64,000 nt of DNA from a virus. The first letter of the stretch is position 1. Each line of letters starts with the position of its first letter. Positions 48,417 to 58,167 of the stretch are shown here, in pieces. The DNA lies in the IMG/VR virus record IMGVR_UViG_3300037010_001382, positions 61,974-125,973 of that record; one strand, written 5' to 3'. Below the pieces are notes generated by a model. It was not told the DNA's origin. It searched no databases and saw only the letters and a list, made by a program, of their open reading frames with translations. A program made the translations under genes and the position numbers.

Positions 48417-49136
48417 TTATTCGTTGTTCTTGTTTCTAATTTCGTTAGCTTGTACTACAGGAGTATTCTCTGTATCTAATGCTAATTCTAGGATAGCTAA
48501 GTCAAGCAATTCATCTTCAAGATAATCTGCTAGTTCACAGTTTTGGTCTATAGAAGCTGTACCGTCAAAGTTTATATAACCAGCAGCATCAATCTTTTTA
48601 GGATATCTTATGTAAGAGATATTAAATTTATCTACTACAAATGTGCCATCTGTATATGTTATTATTTTGTCTGAAGACATTACTGCAAATGTTTCTTGCC
48701 ATTCAAATGAGGGAGCATAGTGTGTATTAAACATTAAAGTAGATATATCACCATGCTTTACAAGCTTAGATAAATAAACTATTCTATTTCTACAATTTCC
48801 TCTTGAGCAAGTTGCATACATATCTAAAGGAAACATAAACTTATTATGTAACATATTTACATCTGCCTGATATGCTGAGTATGCATCTGCAGTCGCAGTT
48901 ACATTTAATGGTTCAAATTGAACTATTAGATCCTGAAGATCCTCATAGCGTTTCTTAAAAGAATCAAGTCCTAATCCGTATATATTGTTAGTACCTAACT
49001 TCTTCTTTATAAGCTGTATTTGCGCCTCATTAAGAGCTAGTATCTTGTCTTCCAAAGGTATACTCTGGTGCTCGTTAGAAGCCTTCTTGTTGAGCTTTAA
49101 ATCGAGCTTATAAAGAAGCTGAAAGGTGAGTATCAT
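48417..49136 (-). CDS. tail/connector structural protein, 239 aa
   Basis: Helical N-terminal half (ILALNEAQIQLIKKKLGTNNI) and an alpha/beta C-terminal half with SYIRYPKKIDAAGYINFDG. Overlaps the 323-aa gene by one base. The overall helix-then-beta layout is like head-tail adaptors and ring proteins in crAss-like phages. No motif-level evidence, so the role is inferred from position. Confidence 0.55.
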   Translation of the reverse strand: MILTFQLLYKLDLKLNKKASNEHQSIPLEDKILALNEAQIQLIKKKLGTNNIYGLGLDSFKKRYEDLQDLIVQFEPLNVTATADAYSAYQADVNMLHNKFMFPLDMYATCSRGNCRNRIVYLSKLVKHGDISTLMFNTHYAPSFEWQETFAVMSSDKIITYTDGTFVVDKFNISYIRYPKKIDAAGYINFDGTASIDQNCELADYLEDELLDLAILELALDTENTPVVQANEIRNKNNE

Positions 49137-50107
49137 TATATTTCTATGGATTTAGCATTATCTATTTTCTTCTGCAATGCCATATACTGATCTTGATTCT
49201 TTGGTGTTGAGAAATATTCAATCAGATCATTTTCATCATCTGCAATTGGAGTTTCTCCTTCATAAATCTTTCCACCTTTACCTGTACGATAAACATTGAA
49301 ATCCATCGCTTCCTTTATCCTAAATCTCATGTCAAGATTTTCATCTTCCATTAGAGCAATAGTATTAAAGTTTGTAACATTAGAAGATCTACGACCCTTA
49401 GTATCTGTATTCTTTATATAAGTAGTTAACTCATTATATATAGCTTCAGGCTTACTGTTATATGATACAGGCAATGTAAGCAATTTAGCAACCTTAAGCT
49501 GCCTTGTAGGACTCATATTGATAAGTGAGTTAACAGCCTTGTCAACCAACATATTCTGCTTGTATGCAACTTCTGTCTGGAAATCAACGTCATCAACGAA
49601 GAACTGACAAGAAGATATAACTGGACAACGTACACTAGAGATACCTCTCTCCCAAGCATTATACGTAGGTGCGATCTCAGGATGAACCCTCAACCATGCA
49701 AACGTAATAGCTTGCTGGGCAATTGATAGATTAAATACATTCGGCTGATCTTGCAGCTTAACATACTGTGCGCGTTCTGTATCACTAAAGTGATTGTCGA
49801 ACATCTTAGCGTAATAGTCACTCTTAGGACTCAGATCCAAACCTGTTACAGCTGTGATCTCATCGAACATTGCTTGAACGCGTACTTTTTCTATCTCAGC
49901 TTCCTCTGCAGGCATTGCTTTAATGTACAAAGCGTTAGGATTTAAACCTGTGCGATATTCACCATTCTTTTCTTTATAAGGAACCATTCCTTTTAAAGTA
50001 CCAGGAAACATTGACATACCTTTCTCAGCTAGAGAACTTGCTAATGACTGACCTGAGGCTTTTGAATATTCCCTCTTAATAGGACTAATTCTACCTATCT
50101 TACCCAT
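49136..50107 (-). CDS. head-region structural protein, 323 aa
   Basis: First gene after the capsid gene and a structured 126-nt intergenic region. Basic N terminus (GKIGRISPIKREYSKASG) and mixed alpha/beta body with two Cys. A head-auxiliary or portal-associated protein is likely by gene order; no domain recognised. It is transcribed from upstream of MCP, since no promoter motif is present in the gap. Confidence 0.55.
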   Translation of the reverse strand: MGKIGRISPIKREYSKASGQSLASSLAEKGMSMFPGTLKGMVPYKEKNGEYRTGLNPNALYIKAMPAEEAEIEKVRVQAMFDEITAVTGLDLSPKSDYYAKMFDNHFSDTERAQYVKLQDQPNVFNLSIAQQAITFAWLRVHPEIAPTYNAWERGISSVRCPVISSCQFFVDDVDFQTEVAYKQNMLVDKAVNSLINMSPTRQLKVAKLLTLPVSYNSKPEAIYNELTTYIKNTDTKGRRSSNVTNFNTIALMEDENLDMRFRIKEAMDFNVYRTGKGGKIYEGETPIADDENDLIEYFSTPKNQDQYMALQKKIDNAKSIEI

Positions 50108-50233
50108 ATTGTAGTTGTATTATTGTTTTTAAAATTATAGCGCGGAAACCAGTCGTGAGCTAATAGGATTCTAAATCGTCCCGCAAGTGTGGGAGTCTAT
50201 ATTACAAGACTCCCATTTTATTAGTTATTAATA
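50108..50233 (-). other. structured intergenic region after MCP with competing hairpins
   Basis: No gene here. Hairpin A: TGGGAGTCT (50190-50198) / AGACTCCCA (50207-50215), 9 bp. Hairpin B: CCCGC (50180-50184) / GTGGG (50189-50193). They share 50190-50193, so only one can form. There is no T-tract on the minus strand, so neither is a plain terminator. It may set MCP message stability or partial read-through. Confidence 0.6.
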
Positions 50234-51784
50234 TTAGTACTGTGGATTTTCTTCTATCAGAACCATTCTTGACAAATCTTCTACGAAGATATCTGAACGA
50301 TCTTCCATCCAAACTGAAGCTGCTGGATCCATAGAGCTAGAGATCATACCCTGAGCGCCCATTGCACCTGCATTCCATTTAGTACGACCATTGATGTAAC
50401 CCCAAGTCATTGCTGGAGCTTCCTTCATACGTACTTCACGTACGTTATTGGCTGGTGTACCATTACCATCTGGAGAGATATCAAATACCATAAAGATTGG
50501 TGTTGATTTCTTGTTCTGACCATATTCCTGATTGGTTTGTGGCAAGTCAAGCTCCTTAAGATGGATAAGTTCGATTGGACCGGTATCCAATGTAATAAGT
50601 CTATTAAATCTGTAGTTAACAGTCATATTCTGACCTTCACCTTGAATGAACTTATCATTAGTACCTGCTACGATATTCAAACCTGAACCAAGCATATCTT
50701 TCTTCAATGCTTCAGAGAAGATTTCCATACCAGCTTCGTTAGTGTAAACACGAACTTTTCTGTCTGCAATATCTACTCTACGATAGAACAAGTCACCGTA
50801 AACTGAACGCATCAAATTGATAGTAAAGTCACCACGGTTATAAGTAACACGATTACCATAGTTACGCATCTTCCAGTATAGACCTTCTACACCTTTCTTG
50901 ATCTCTTGGAATTCACCTGCAGATTTCGCTGTACCAGGTTTGCTCCAGATGAAACGATTCACCTTAGTATCAAGCATCCATTTACGCATTTCTGATTCAA
51001 TGAATGTTTCCCACTGCATACCCATAAGCTCACGCTTACCAAGATCGTTCACACGATACTTCGAATATGCCATTAGATTAAGTGCCTTACCATTACCATC
51101 CTTCATAGACATCTGTTGTGCCCACTTGGTGATTTTGTGCTGGATACCATAAGCTGCAGACATTGTTTCATACAGAGTGATGGTTTGAGCCAGTTCAGGC
51201 AGACCAGAAAGTTCTTGATCGAACTCACCAATCATGTTGTCTATTCTCTGCATATTCAGACCAACTTGCAACCAAGCAGAATCTACATATTCAGTAAGAG
51301 GTGATTGTGACTTAAGAGTCAATTTGTACTTCCAACCAGCATTATAAGGCTGTGGATCATCCAATACATAGAACTCAGGAGCATACCTACGGTCTGCAGT
51401 GATAGTATCATGTATGAAGAATGCCTTTCTATCAAGTACGATTTCGAAAGGTTGACCATCAATACCTGGAGTAGACAGCGATGCTGTACTTGCAGGAATT
51501 TCTATGATCTGTGGGAAACGATAGGGAACGCCTATTTTCCATTGCCAGAAGTCTGTGTCAGTCCAATAAGTAGAAGACTGATTGATCATCTGCAGGAAAT
51601 CATTGCTATAAAGCGAAGTCTGTGTATACAAACTTATGATTTTCTTGTCGTACTCACTTGGTTCCATTTGATGGAGTGTGTACATGTGATTGGTGTCAGT
51701 AAACTTACCTATCGCACGGTTATCGAAAGAAGAAACTCTCGTTGCTTCATAACCAATAAAACCAGGGATGTTAGATAAAGCCAT
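50234..51784 (-). CDS. major capsid protein
   Basis: 516-aa protein in the canonical place after portal and scaffold-like genes. Start MALSNIPGFIGYEATRVS, followed by SLYTQTSLYSNDFLQMIN and a beta-rich body with GVPYRFPQIIEIPAS and KVRVYTNEAGMEIFSEALKK near the C-terminal third. The length and gene order match the crAss-like HK97-fold major capsid protein. It is followed by a structured intergenic region and no promoter of its own; expression is from the promoter at 53098. Assigned by order, size and resemblance to crAss-like capsid proteins. Confidence 0.8.
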   Translation of the reverse strand: MALSNIPGFIGYEATRVSSFDNRAIGKFTDTNHMYTLHQMEPSEYDKKIISLYTQTSLYSNDFLQMINQSSTYWTDTDFWQWKIGVPYRFPQIIEIPASTASLSTPGIDGQPFEIVLDRKAFFIHDTITADRRYAPEFYVLDDPQPYNAGWKYKLTLKSQSPLTEYVDSAWLQVGLNMQRIDNMIGEFDQELSGLPELAQTITLYETMSAAYGIQHKITKWAQQMSMKDGNGKALNLMAYSKYRVNDLGKRELMGMQWETFIESEMRKWMLDTKVNRFIWSKPGTAKSAGEFQEIKKGVEGLYWKMRNYGNRVTYNRGDFTINLMRSVYGDLFYRRVDIADRKVRVYTNEAGMEIFSEALKKDMLGSGLNIVAGTNDKFIQGEGQNMTVNYRFNRLITLDTGPIELIHLKELDLPQTNQEYGQNKKSTPIFMVFDISPDGNGTPANNVREVRMKEAPAMTWGYINGRTKWNAGAMGAQGMISSSMDPAASVWMEDRSDIFVEDLSRMVLIEENPQY

Positions 51785-51808
51785 GTTTATGTTTGTTGTT
51801 TAAATTTA

Positions 51809-53062
51809 TTATAAATTGTCTAAGAATGATTTTGGAGACATTGAGTTCAGAGTTTGTGTTCTCTTAACTTGTGCCTCGCGCTTTACTAGGTTATCAAATA
51901 CTCGATTAGATTCCTGAGTAACAGCTTTTGATTTTATTTTAGTAAGATCTAACTTATTCTTTAATAGAAGAGCTAGTTTTACTTTTAGTTCATGATTTTT
52001 AGGATCACGTAATTCTAATATATCCTTGTCGAAATCTGTAAGCTTTTCACCTGAAGGTAATACCCACTTTTCGGACGTGAGATAATCATAGGTTTCTCTT
52101 GCAACTTTATCAGTAACTGGTATACCGTCGAACTCTCTTTCCTTTAATTTCTGACCAAAGATCAGATTCAAGTTATTTGCATATTGAGCTTTCTGTTCTC
52201 TCTTAGCTTGTTCAGCCTCTTGAGCTTCAGCAAGTTTGAAATTCATATCTTCTCTTTCTTGCTTAACTATAATCTCATGCAAATCTTTAGTTTCATCTTC
52301 TAGATCACCATAGTCAATTGTCCTCTGAAGTTTCTTTTCAATCTTATCTTCAGGCATTCCTTGTCTGCGATAAGCTTCTCTAAATACTTTCTTTTGATTA
52401 TCTTCGACTGACAGATCAAGATTTTCCATTGTCTGTAACTGATCGAATTTAGCTAAGTAATCTTTTGGTGGAATTCCTTTAACAAAAATAGCATCAAATG
52501 CTTCAACTCCGTCTTCACCATGTTTGGATAATATGAAATTGTAAATATCACTATTTGCTTTCTCTTGTGTTTCTCTTACAAAGCGATCTCTTAATGATTC
52601 ACCATCCTTGATAGGATTTGTTGAATCTTCATCTCGTTCTTTAAAGATACCTATTTTAACAAGTTCTTTAGCTATATCTGAGAATGTAGAGTGTTCTTCT
52701 GCTTCTGTGATTGCATCTTGACCGCTCGGAGTTAGTTTAGTAACTGGAACTGGTTGATCATCATCTGTAGGAGCTTCTAGTGAGTTAAAGATTTCATCTG
52801 CAGTTAGTTTTTCATCTAACTCTTTTGGTTGTCTATTAACATGCACATCAGGATCTAAATCGTCGTCATCATCTTCATGTTCTATTGGTTGTACTGTAGG
52901 CTTCTTCTTAAGCTTCTGAACAGGAGCTATACTAGAAGGATCTGCACTTACACTACCTCCTCCGAAGATTAAGTCTGCAGTTTCGTCCGATATAACAGAT
53001 GCCTGTTGAATACCAAATGATTGCGTACCTCCTGAAAGGAAATTGCTTCCTATATTATCCAT
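51809..53062 (-). CDS. scaffold-like protein, 417 aa
   Basis: Acidic, highly charged, helical protein between portal and capsid genes. The N terminus is disordered with an EDDDDDLDPD acidic run at about residues 62-71. The rest is coiled-coil-like (QEREDMNFKLAEAQEAEQAK), ending in a helix with LVKREAQVKRTQ. Position and composition are typical of an internal scaffold. No protease catalytic triad is visible. First gene of the unit driven from 53098-53127. Confidence 0.65.
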   Translation of the reverse strand: MDNIGSNFLSGGTQSFGIQQASVISDETADLIFGGGSVSADPSSIAPVQKLKKKPTVQPIEHEDDDDDLDPDVHVNRQPKELDEKLTADEIFNSLEAPTDDDQPVPVTKLTPSGQDAITEAEEHSTFSDIAKELVKIGIFKERDEDSTNPIKDGESLRDRFVRETQEKANSDIYNFILSKHGEDGVEAFDAIFVKGIPPKDYLAKFDQLQTMENLDLSVEDNQKKVFREAYRRQGMPEDKIEKKLQRTIDYGDLEDETKDLHEIIVKQEREDMNFKLAEAQEAEQAKREQKAQYANNLNLIFGQKLKEREFDGIPVTDKVARETYDYLTSEKWVLPSGEKLTDFDKDILELRDPKNHELKVKLALLLKNKLDLTKIKSKAVTQESNRVFDNLVKREAQVKRTQTLNSMSPKSFLDNL

Positions 53063-53097
53063 ATTTGTAGTTGTATTATTATTAATTGAATTCTATG

Positions 53098-53127
53098 CAA
53101 AAGTACGACGAATGTTTGAGATGACAA
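53098..53127 (-). promoter_or_regulatory. promoter for the scaffold-MCP operon
   Basis: Minus strand: TTG (53127-53125), 19-nt spacer, TACTTTTG (53105-53098). Spacer one shorter than the other copies, and the -33 context is not the ATTTGGTA type. The 17-bp motif lies upstream at 53159. Confidence 0.7.
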
Positions 53128-53158
53128 AGGATTTATGTCTCAAACACTCTATTATTGT

Positions 53159-53175
53159 CGCATTATATAGCATTA
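53159..53175. repeat. 17-bp repeated motif, copy 2
   Basis: CGCATTATATAGCATTA, identical to 10566-10582. Its start is 61 nt from the -7 box start at 53098, the same as at 10505. It lies in the 150-nt gap between portal and scaffold genes, where AACTGTT/AACAGTT arms (53173-53197) also form a hairpin. Confidence 0.6.
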
Positions 53176-53213
53176 ACTGTTTATCTTTTTTAACAGTTTT
53201 TATTAGATTGTGA

Positions 53214-55820
53214 TTATTTCTTAGCCGAAGGCTTCGGTTTTGCAGCCCTATTCTCCTTAGCTATTTTGTATTGTGTATCAACTTTATGCTTTTCCATTCT
53301 AAGTTTCTCTCTTTGTAACTCATGATCCTTAGCTGAAGCATTCTGATCTGAACCAATCTTCTGTCTTTCATGTTCAATCTTCTGCAGATCAAGTTGGTAT
53401 TGTCTATCAGCTTTCTGTTGTTCAAGAGATAACTTAGCATAATCATGTTCTATTCCTGAAGTATCTTCTTCTTGTACTGGAACTTCTGATTTCTTCATAG
53501 CAGCAATTCTCTCAGCAGATTGTCTATCAAGATCATTCTGATTAGCATTAAACTCTTGATCAGCTTGGTGTACTTGCATTTGTACTTGTTGAGCTTGTTC
53601 AAACTGAGCTTGTTGTTGTTCGAGTTGTTGTTGCTTCTGCTGTTGTTCTTGTTGTTGAAATTGATCTTGTTGCTCCTTAAGATTCTTATATATCTCTTGC
53701 ATCTTACGCATAGATTTAGTAGCGTATAAAACAGATATCTCATAAGGTGAAGCTCCATTCTGTAACATTGCTTGTGATAACTGACGGAACTCTTTAAAGT
53801 TCTGTGCATCTTCAGCTCTACTAGTTACAAATACTCCTAACTCTCTTAACTTAAGATCTGAACCATTAATTTTTACAAAACAATTCTCACCTTCTGTAGT
53901 AATATAAGATATTGTACTTTCTGGTTTAGATGATTCTATATACAGTGCAGCATCAAGTAATGCTTGATATAATTTATTAAGTGTGTATTCATGCTGAGCA
54001 AACAATGGTTCTGTTTGTGCATATGATTGAGTCAATGCACTATTGATACCTGTTGCTGTCTCAGTTGCTTTCATTTCACCAAGACGTTGTTCACTAATAC
54101 CAACAAGCTTCCAACACTCACTACGCATTTGAACTGCTAAGTTATAACGTGCTTGAATCTCTGCTGTACGTGACAAATCTTGACTAGAGAACTGATTAAA
54201 CGATGATGTACCTTTTACATTCTCTGGAGAATCATCTACAAAGATAACACCTTTCTCACGAGCTTCATTTTCCCATACTTCTAATGCATCTTGATAATCA
54301 CCATCTTTAGGTACAGGTATATGACGAATACTCATTACCATCACTCGTCCCATATCTTTCTCAAGTAATCTGAACAATTGATTCATTGCTACATTATATA
54401 GCATCTGAAATGGTTTCATTTGATCTATAAGAGAAGGTACACGAGGTACATTCTTATTCTCATATAAAGCACCTATAATAGGACAGTAATCAACAAACTC
54501 TAAAGGTTTAACATTATATATATCCATACCTATCTTAAGTCCCTGATACCATTGATTGATCCAACCCCATTCAAGTGATTGTTGGGTTGGATGCATTCCA
54601 CTCTTATATGATTCATCAACAAGCATTGTTTGTAATATACCTTGTTCATCAATGAAAGAGAGCTTACCTATTTTCTTTTTGCTACACCAGTATGCTCTTA
54701 CTACTAAGAACTTATTACCAAATACAGCGGCCGAACTTGTGAGGCCAAGCAAATCTTTTAACTCATCCTTATTCTCTTGCATTTCACCTTCAAGCATTTG
54801 TCTATACTGAAGTACTGCAGGATCATAAGTATCATATTGTACTGAATCCCAACCAGCTTTTACTGGAGCTACTAAGTTTGATTTACGTCCAGACAAGAGA
54901 TAGCCTTGTTGAGCTATGTCTCTCATATGTTCTATCTCATCCTTACTAAGCTTAAATTTATTAATAATCTCTGAAAATTCCATTATATGAACTGTTCCAC
55001 ATGCGTATGCACCAGCATTTGCATCTAAAGGATCAGACATATATCTCTCGTCCATACGAGTAAGATACCATACATTTCTTGGATTAAGTACTTCTACATT
55101 GAATCCAAATTGAGAGTTATCTTCATAAATGTGAAAGAACTGTTTACCTGCTATTAGTAAATCTCTAAATGCATCCTCTGATTTTTCCTTCAGATTGAAT
55201 CGCATCTTCATAAGTTCTAACACACGAGATCCCCATTTCTCAGCTAGAGATGTATAGTTACCTATGTCTTCTTTAGCCTTTTCTTGAGTCATCTGCTCAA
55301 GTTTATCTTGGTCATCCATTTGAATACCTTGTTGAGCAGCTTTAACTTGTAATTGCTGTCTAACAGTATCCATTATTAGTTTCTGAAGAACCTCAGTTTT
55401 AAACTGTAATTCTTCTGATTGAGATTCTGCATCAAACGCTTTAACAAAAGCATTATCAGGTCTCTTTGATAGTTCACCTACTAAATCATTGATAACAGGA
55501 GTGAGAATAGAATAATGCTTTACAAATGCAGGCAAATCCTCATTTCTCATTATTGTTTCTGTAAACGTTCTCACTTCATCTGAATCTTCAGAATAAAAGT
55601 CAGAGCGTCTTAAGATACCCTTAACCAATTCATAGTTAGGAACTATATGTTTCTTATTATATGAATACTGTTGTATAGATACATTGTACCAGTAATCCAT
55701 ATTAATCTTCCACCAATCCTCTGACTGTTTCACCTTCTCAGTTACAAACTGATCAGGATAACGCTTCAACAGAGCAAAATCTGGTGAGCTATATTTCTTT
55801 GTAAATAGTATAATTGCCAT
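53214..55820 (-). CDS. portal protein with long Gln-rich C-terminal coiled coil
   Basis: 868-aa portal protein, located directly after TerL as in other tailed phages. The N-terminal two-thirds carry the portal-type alpha/beta body (KRYPDQFVTEKVKQSEDWW at the start, LNPRNVWYLTRMDERYMSDP further on, and a GISEQRLGEMKATETATG helix). The final ~150 residues are a highly repetitive Gln/Glu/Lys helix (QQQEQQQKQQQLEQQQAQ) with no portal counterpart in standard families. It forms the dodecameric DNA channel at the capsid vertex. Role confident; the tail is unexplained. Confidence 0.85.
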   Translation of the reverse strand: MAIILFTKKYSSPDFALLKRYPDQFVTEKVKQSEDWWKINMDYWYNVSIQQYSYNKKHIVPNYELVKGILRRSDFYSEDSDEVRTFTETIMRNEDLPAFVKHYSILTPVINDLVGELSKRPDNAFVKAFDAESQSEELQFKTEVLQKLIMDTVRQQLQVKAAQQGIQMDDQDKLEQMTQEKAKEDIGNYTSLAEKWGSRVLELMKMRFNLKEKSEDAFRDLLIAGKQFFHIYEDNSQFGFNVEVLNPRNVWYLTRMDERYMSDPLDANAGAYACGTVHIMEFSEIINKFKLSKDEIEHMRDIAQQGYLLSGRKSNLVAPVKAGWDSVQYDTYDPAVLQYRQMLEGEMQENKDELKDLLGLTSSAAVFGNKFLVVRAYWCSKKKIGKLSFIDEQGILQTMLVDESYKSGMHPTQQSLEWGWINQWYQGLKIGMDIYNVKPLEFVDYCPIIGALYENKNVPRVPSLIDQMKPFQMLYNVAMNQLFRLLEKDMGRVMVMSIRHIPVPKDGDYQDALEVWENEAREKGVIFVDDSPENVKGTSSFNQFSSQDLSRTAEIQARYNLAVQMRSECWKLVGISEQRLGEMKATETATGINSALTQSYAQTEPLFAQHEYTLNKLYQALLDAALYIESSKPESTISYITTEGENCFVKINGSDLKLRELGVFVTSRAEDAQNFKEFRQLSQAMLQNGASPYEISVLYATKSMRKMQEIYKNLKEQQDQFQQQEQQQKQQQLEQQQAQFEQAQQVQMQVHQADQEFNANQNDLDRQSAERIAAMKKSEVPVQEEDTSGIEHDYAKLSLEQQKADRQYQLDLQKIEHERQKIGSDQNASAKDHELQREKLRMEKHKVDTQYKIAKENRAAKPKPSAKK

Positions 55821-55822
55821 AT

Positions 55823-57850
55823 TTAAAATAGTCTACGCTTTCCTTTTGAAAATAGATTACTTCCACCTCCAAATAATGTATTACCGATCTTTCGTTTTTT
55901 ACTGAATAATTCTGCTAATCTTCCATCCTCTTCGCCTGAAGATGCCTTTAGGATAGGATCAAGATGCATTGCTAAAGCTATTGCTAACTCAGCAGCTATC
56001 ACTCGGTCAAAGTTATCATCATCATTAAATTTAGATATTTCTTCAAGTAACATAATATCTCTTACTTGATACACACCTAATACTTCTCTAATAACAGACC
56101 CTTCTTCATCTTTCTCTATTGATAGTTTCTGATTAAGATATGTTTTAAGACAACCATGTAGATGCTCACGTATTCTTTCTGCAGATCGATGTATACCAAA
56201 CTCACGATTAACCTGAGTAGTAGGAACTATCTCCTTCAACCAACCTGGCTGCTTCTCAAGATATCTTGAGTCGCCTTGAGCCTTCATGTATTCAATGAAT
56301 GACATTTCATCATTCTCACAAAGTGTGCGAGCGTTGTAGAACTTGATAAGCAATCTAGCTTGTTCGTTCCACTTGTCTTTGTCTTCTGGGCGAGCCACAT
56401 AAGAAGCAACAAACGTATCTTGAAATTCTTCACCGAGTATATTATGAATTCGTTTATAAATATATACACTTCCAAGTGAATCTGAAAACGCTGAATTGGC
56501 TTGACGGTAAGGATCGACTCCTGCAACATACAGTCCAAATGGTGGACTCTTTATTGGGAACTCCCATACAATAATAGGAGCATCCTTATCGTCAGATGGC
56601 TTAGCTGGATAATGACTAATTGCTTTCTTGTCTACAAATTCATGTTTAATAGTATCTCCATCATGATATAAGAAAATACTAGATCCTTCAATATTATTAT
56701 CAAATAATCTTTGCTGTTGAGCTTTTGCAGCTCTAGCATTAAATATATTATTTGATTGAGTTAGGAAACATTCCTCTTCACTAAGAGGATAATACATTAT
56801 GGCCTTGAGATACTTAGTCTGATCAGGGTCACTTTTAAGTAACTCTCTTTCTTGTTTGATAGTTCTCTCTGCTAATTCTTTATCAGCAACAAGGATAATT
56901 ATCTTATTAAGTTCATCTGAAGATTTCTCTATTCGACCTTCTTGTTGTAAGTAATCTCCTAGTCCAATAGGATGCTTAAAATCTTGTCTATAAACACCAG
57001 ACATAAATAAACATGTCTCTTTACCAGCAGCATTCTTAAACGCTAAGAATTTATTAGCTGTAGGACTATAAAATAGATTTTCAGCATCTTTACCTTTATC
57101 AAATGAACCACCTGTACCAACTAAGATAGGTATAGCACGCCATCCCATAGGAGATAAGAATGCTGGTTTAGCAGCTTCGAATGCAGACGCAAAAGGGTAC
57201 TTACCAACCTCATCCATTATATAGGACTTAGCGGTAGTACCTGCTGCAGTTTCTGTATTCTTACCATCATCAGCATTACGAATAATAATAGAAGACCAAA
57301 TCTGATCTTCACCACTCTTAAGCTTAAACCCTAAATTGATCTTAGAACCTCTCCATGTTTTGTCTAGACGTGGAATAGCAATGCCTTCCCATAAACGTTT
57401 AAGACCAAAATCTATCTTATCTTTCAATAGACCTAGATCCGCATCATTACCACCTACAATAACATTCTGAGAATCCTTAAACATGATAGCATTATATGCA
57501 CAGAAAGATGCTTCAAGCTCTGATTTACCTCCCTGACGTAATCCTATCTCTAGGTAACCTAATTGATCTATTCTACATTGTTCTAATGCAAGAGCACGAA
57601 TCAATTCATTATCTCTCAAGTCTGGTAAAGAAACTATACGACCAATATTACCATGATCGTCTTTCTTATCCACACGAATGTACCAGTGATTGGTATGCCA
57701 ATAGAGCCATCCAGGTATATGAAAGCCATCGATGGTAACACCACCCATACATCTTTCAATTTCTATATTTACTAGCTCATCGAAATCTTTAGTACCTTTT
57801 GGAGGCAAATTCTTTCTATTCTTGAAGAGCTGATCTACTGTTATATTCAT
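55823..57850 (-). CDS. terL: terminase large subunit
   Basis: 675-aa packaging motor and nuclease. Walker A is GLRQGGKS (residues 103-110); Walker B with catalytic Glu is SYIMDEVG (209-216). The RNase H-like nuclease has VAGVDPYRQ with its metal-binding Asp near residue 442 and further acidic residues in ENDEMSFIEYM. It cuts and pumps phage DNA into the prohead through the portal. It overlaps the upstream 105-aa gene by one base and ends 2 nt before the portal gene. Confidence 0.93.
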   Translation of the reverse strand: MNITVDQLFKNRKNLPPKGTKDFDELVNIEIERCMGGVTIDGFHIPGWLYWHTNHWYIRVDKKDDHGNIGRIVSLPDLRDNELIRALALEQCRIDQLGYLEIGLRQGGKSELEASFCAYNAIMFKDSQNVIVGGNDADLGLLKDKIDFGLKRLWEGIAIPRLDKTWRGSKINLGFKLKSGEDQIWSSIIIRNADDGKNTETAAGTTAKSYIMDEVGKYPFASAFEAAKPAFLSPMGWRAIPILVGTGGSFDKGKDAENLFYSPTANKFLAFKNAAGKETCLFMSGVYRQDFKHPIGLGDYLQQEGRIEKSSDELNKIIILVADKELAERTIKQERELLKSDPDQTKYLKAIMYYPLSEEECFLTQSNNIFNARAAKAQQQRLFDNNIEGSSIFLYHDGDTIKHEFVDKKAISHYPAKPSDDKDAPIIVWEFPIKSPPFGLYVAGVDPYRQANSAFSDSLGSVYIYKRIHNILGEEFQDTFVASYVARPEDKDKWNEQARLLIKFYNARTLCENDEMSFIEYMKAQGDSRYLEKQPGWLKEIVPTTQVNREFGIHRSAERIREHLHGCLKTYLNQKLSIEKDEEGSVIREVLGVYQVRDIMLLEEISKFNDDDNFDRVIAAELAIALAMHLDPILKASSGEEDGRLAELFSKKRKIGNTLFGGGSNLFSKGKRRLF

Positions 57851-58167
57851 TATGTACCACTTTGCATTCTATGTGGTATATCGGAATCACCACGTGCTTC
57901 TTTCTTCTTTTCTTCTATTTCACGCATCTTATTAACTTGTTCAAGCAACAAGAGATACTCCTTCATAGTATCGCGTATGCATTTTATCTGTGCTTCCATT
58001 GAAGCTATTACCATTGGTAATGCTCCACCTTTAGATGTTGGTTTCCACTCTATACGATCTTTAAGACCTGCAATAGGATTGTTATCAACATACTCTCTCC
58101 ATTCATGGAGTTTTTCCTCAGCCCATTCTAATTCAGCTGATATATATATTTCTTTCTTAGCTGCCAT
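57850..58167 (-). CDS. small coiled-coil protein upstream of TerL, 105 aa
   Basis: Charged helical protein, one base overlap with terL. Contains EWAEEKLHEWREYVDNNPIAG and a C-terminal coiled coil. Its place directly before TerL suits a small terminase subunit or packaging accessory, but no helix-turn-helix is visible, so this is a guess. Confidence 0.6.
   Translation of the reverse strand: MAAKKEIYISAELEWAEEKLHEWREYVDNNPIAGLKDRIEWKPTSKGGALPMVIASMEAQIKCIRDTMKEYLLLLEQVNKMREIEEKKKEARGDSDIPHRMQSGT

Noticed and set aside
53520-53729. 69-aa Leu-rich plus-strand frame that looks like a membrane protein
   Set aside because: It is the antisense reading of the Gln-rich portal tail.
54392-54408. CATTATATAGCATC inside the portal gene, similar to the 17-bp motif
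   Set aside because: It lies within coding sequence, without the flanking match or a promoter at 61 nt.
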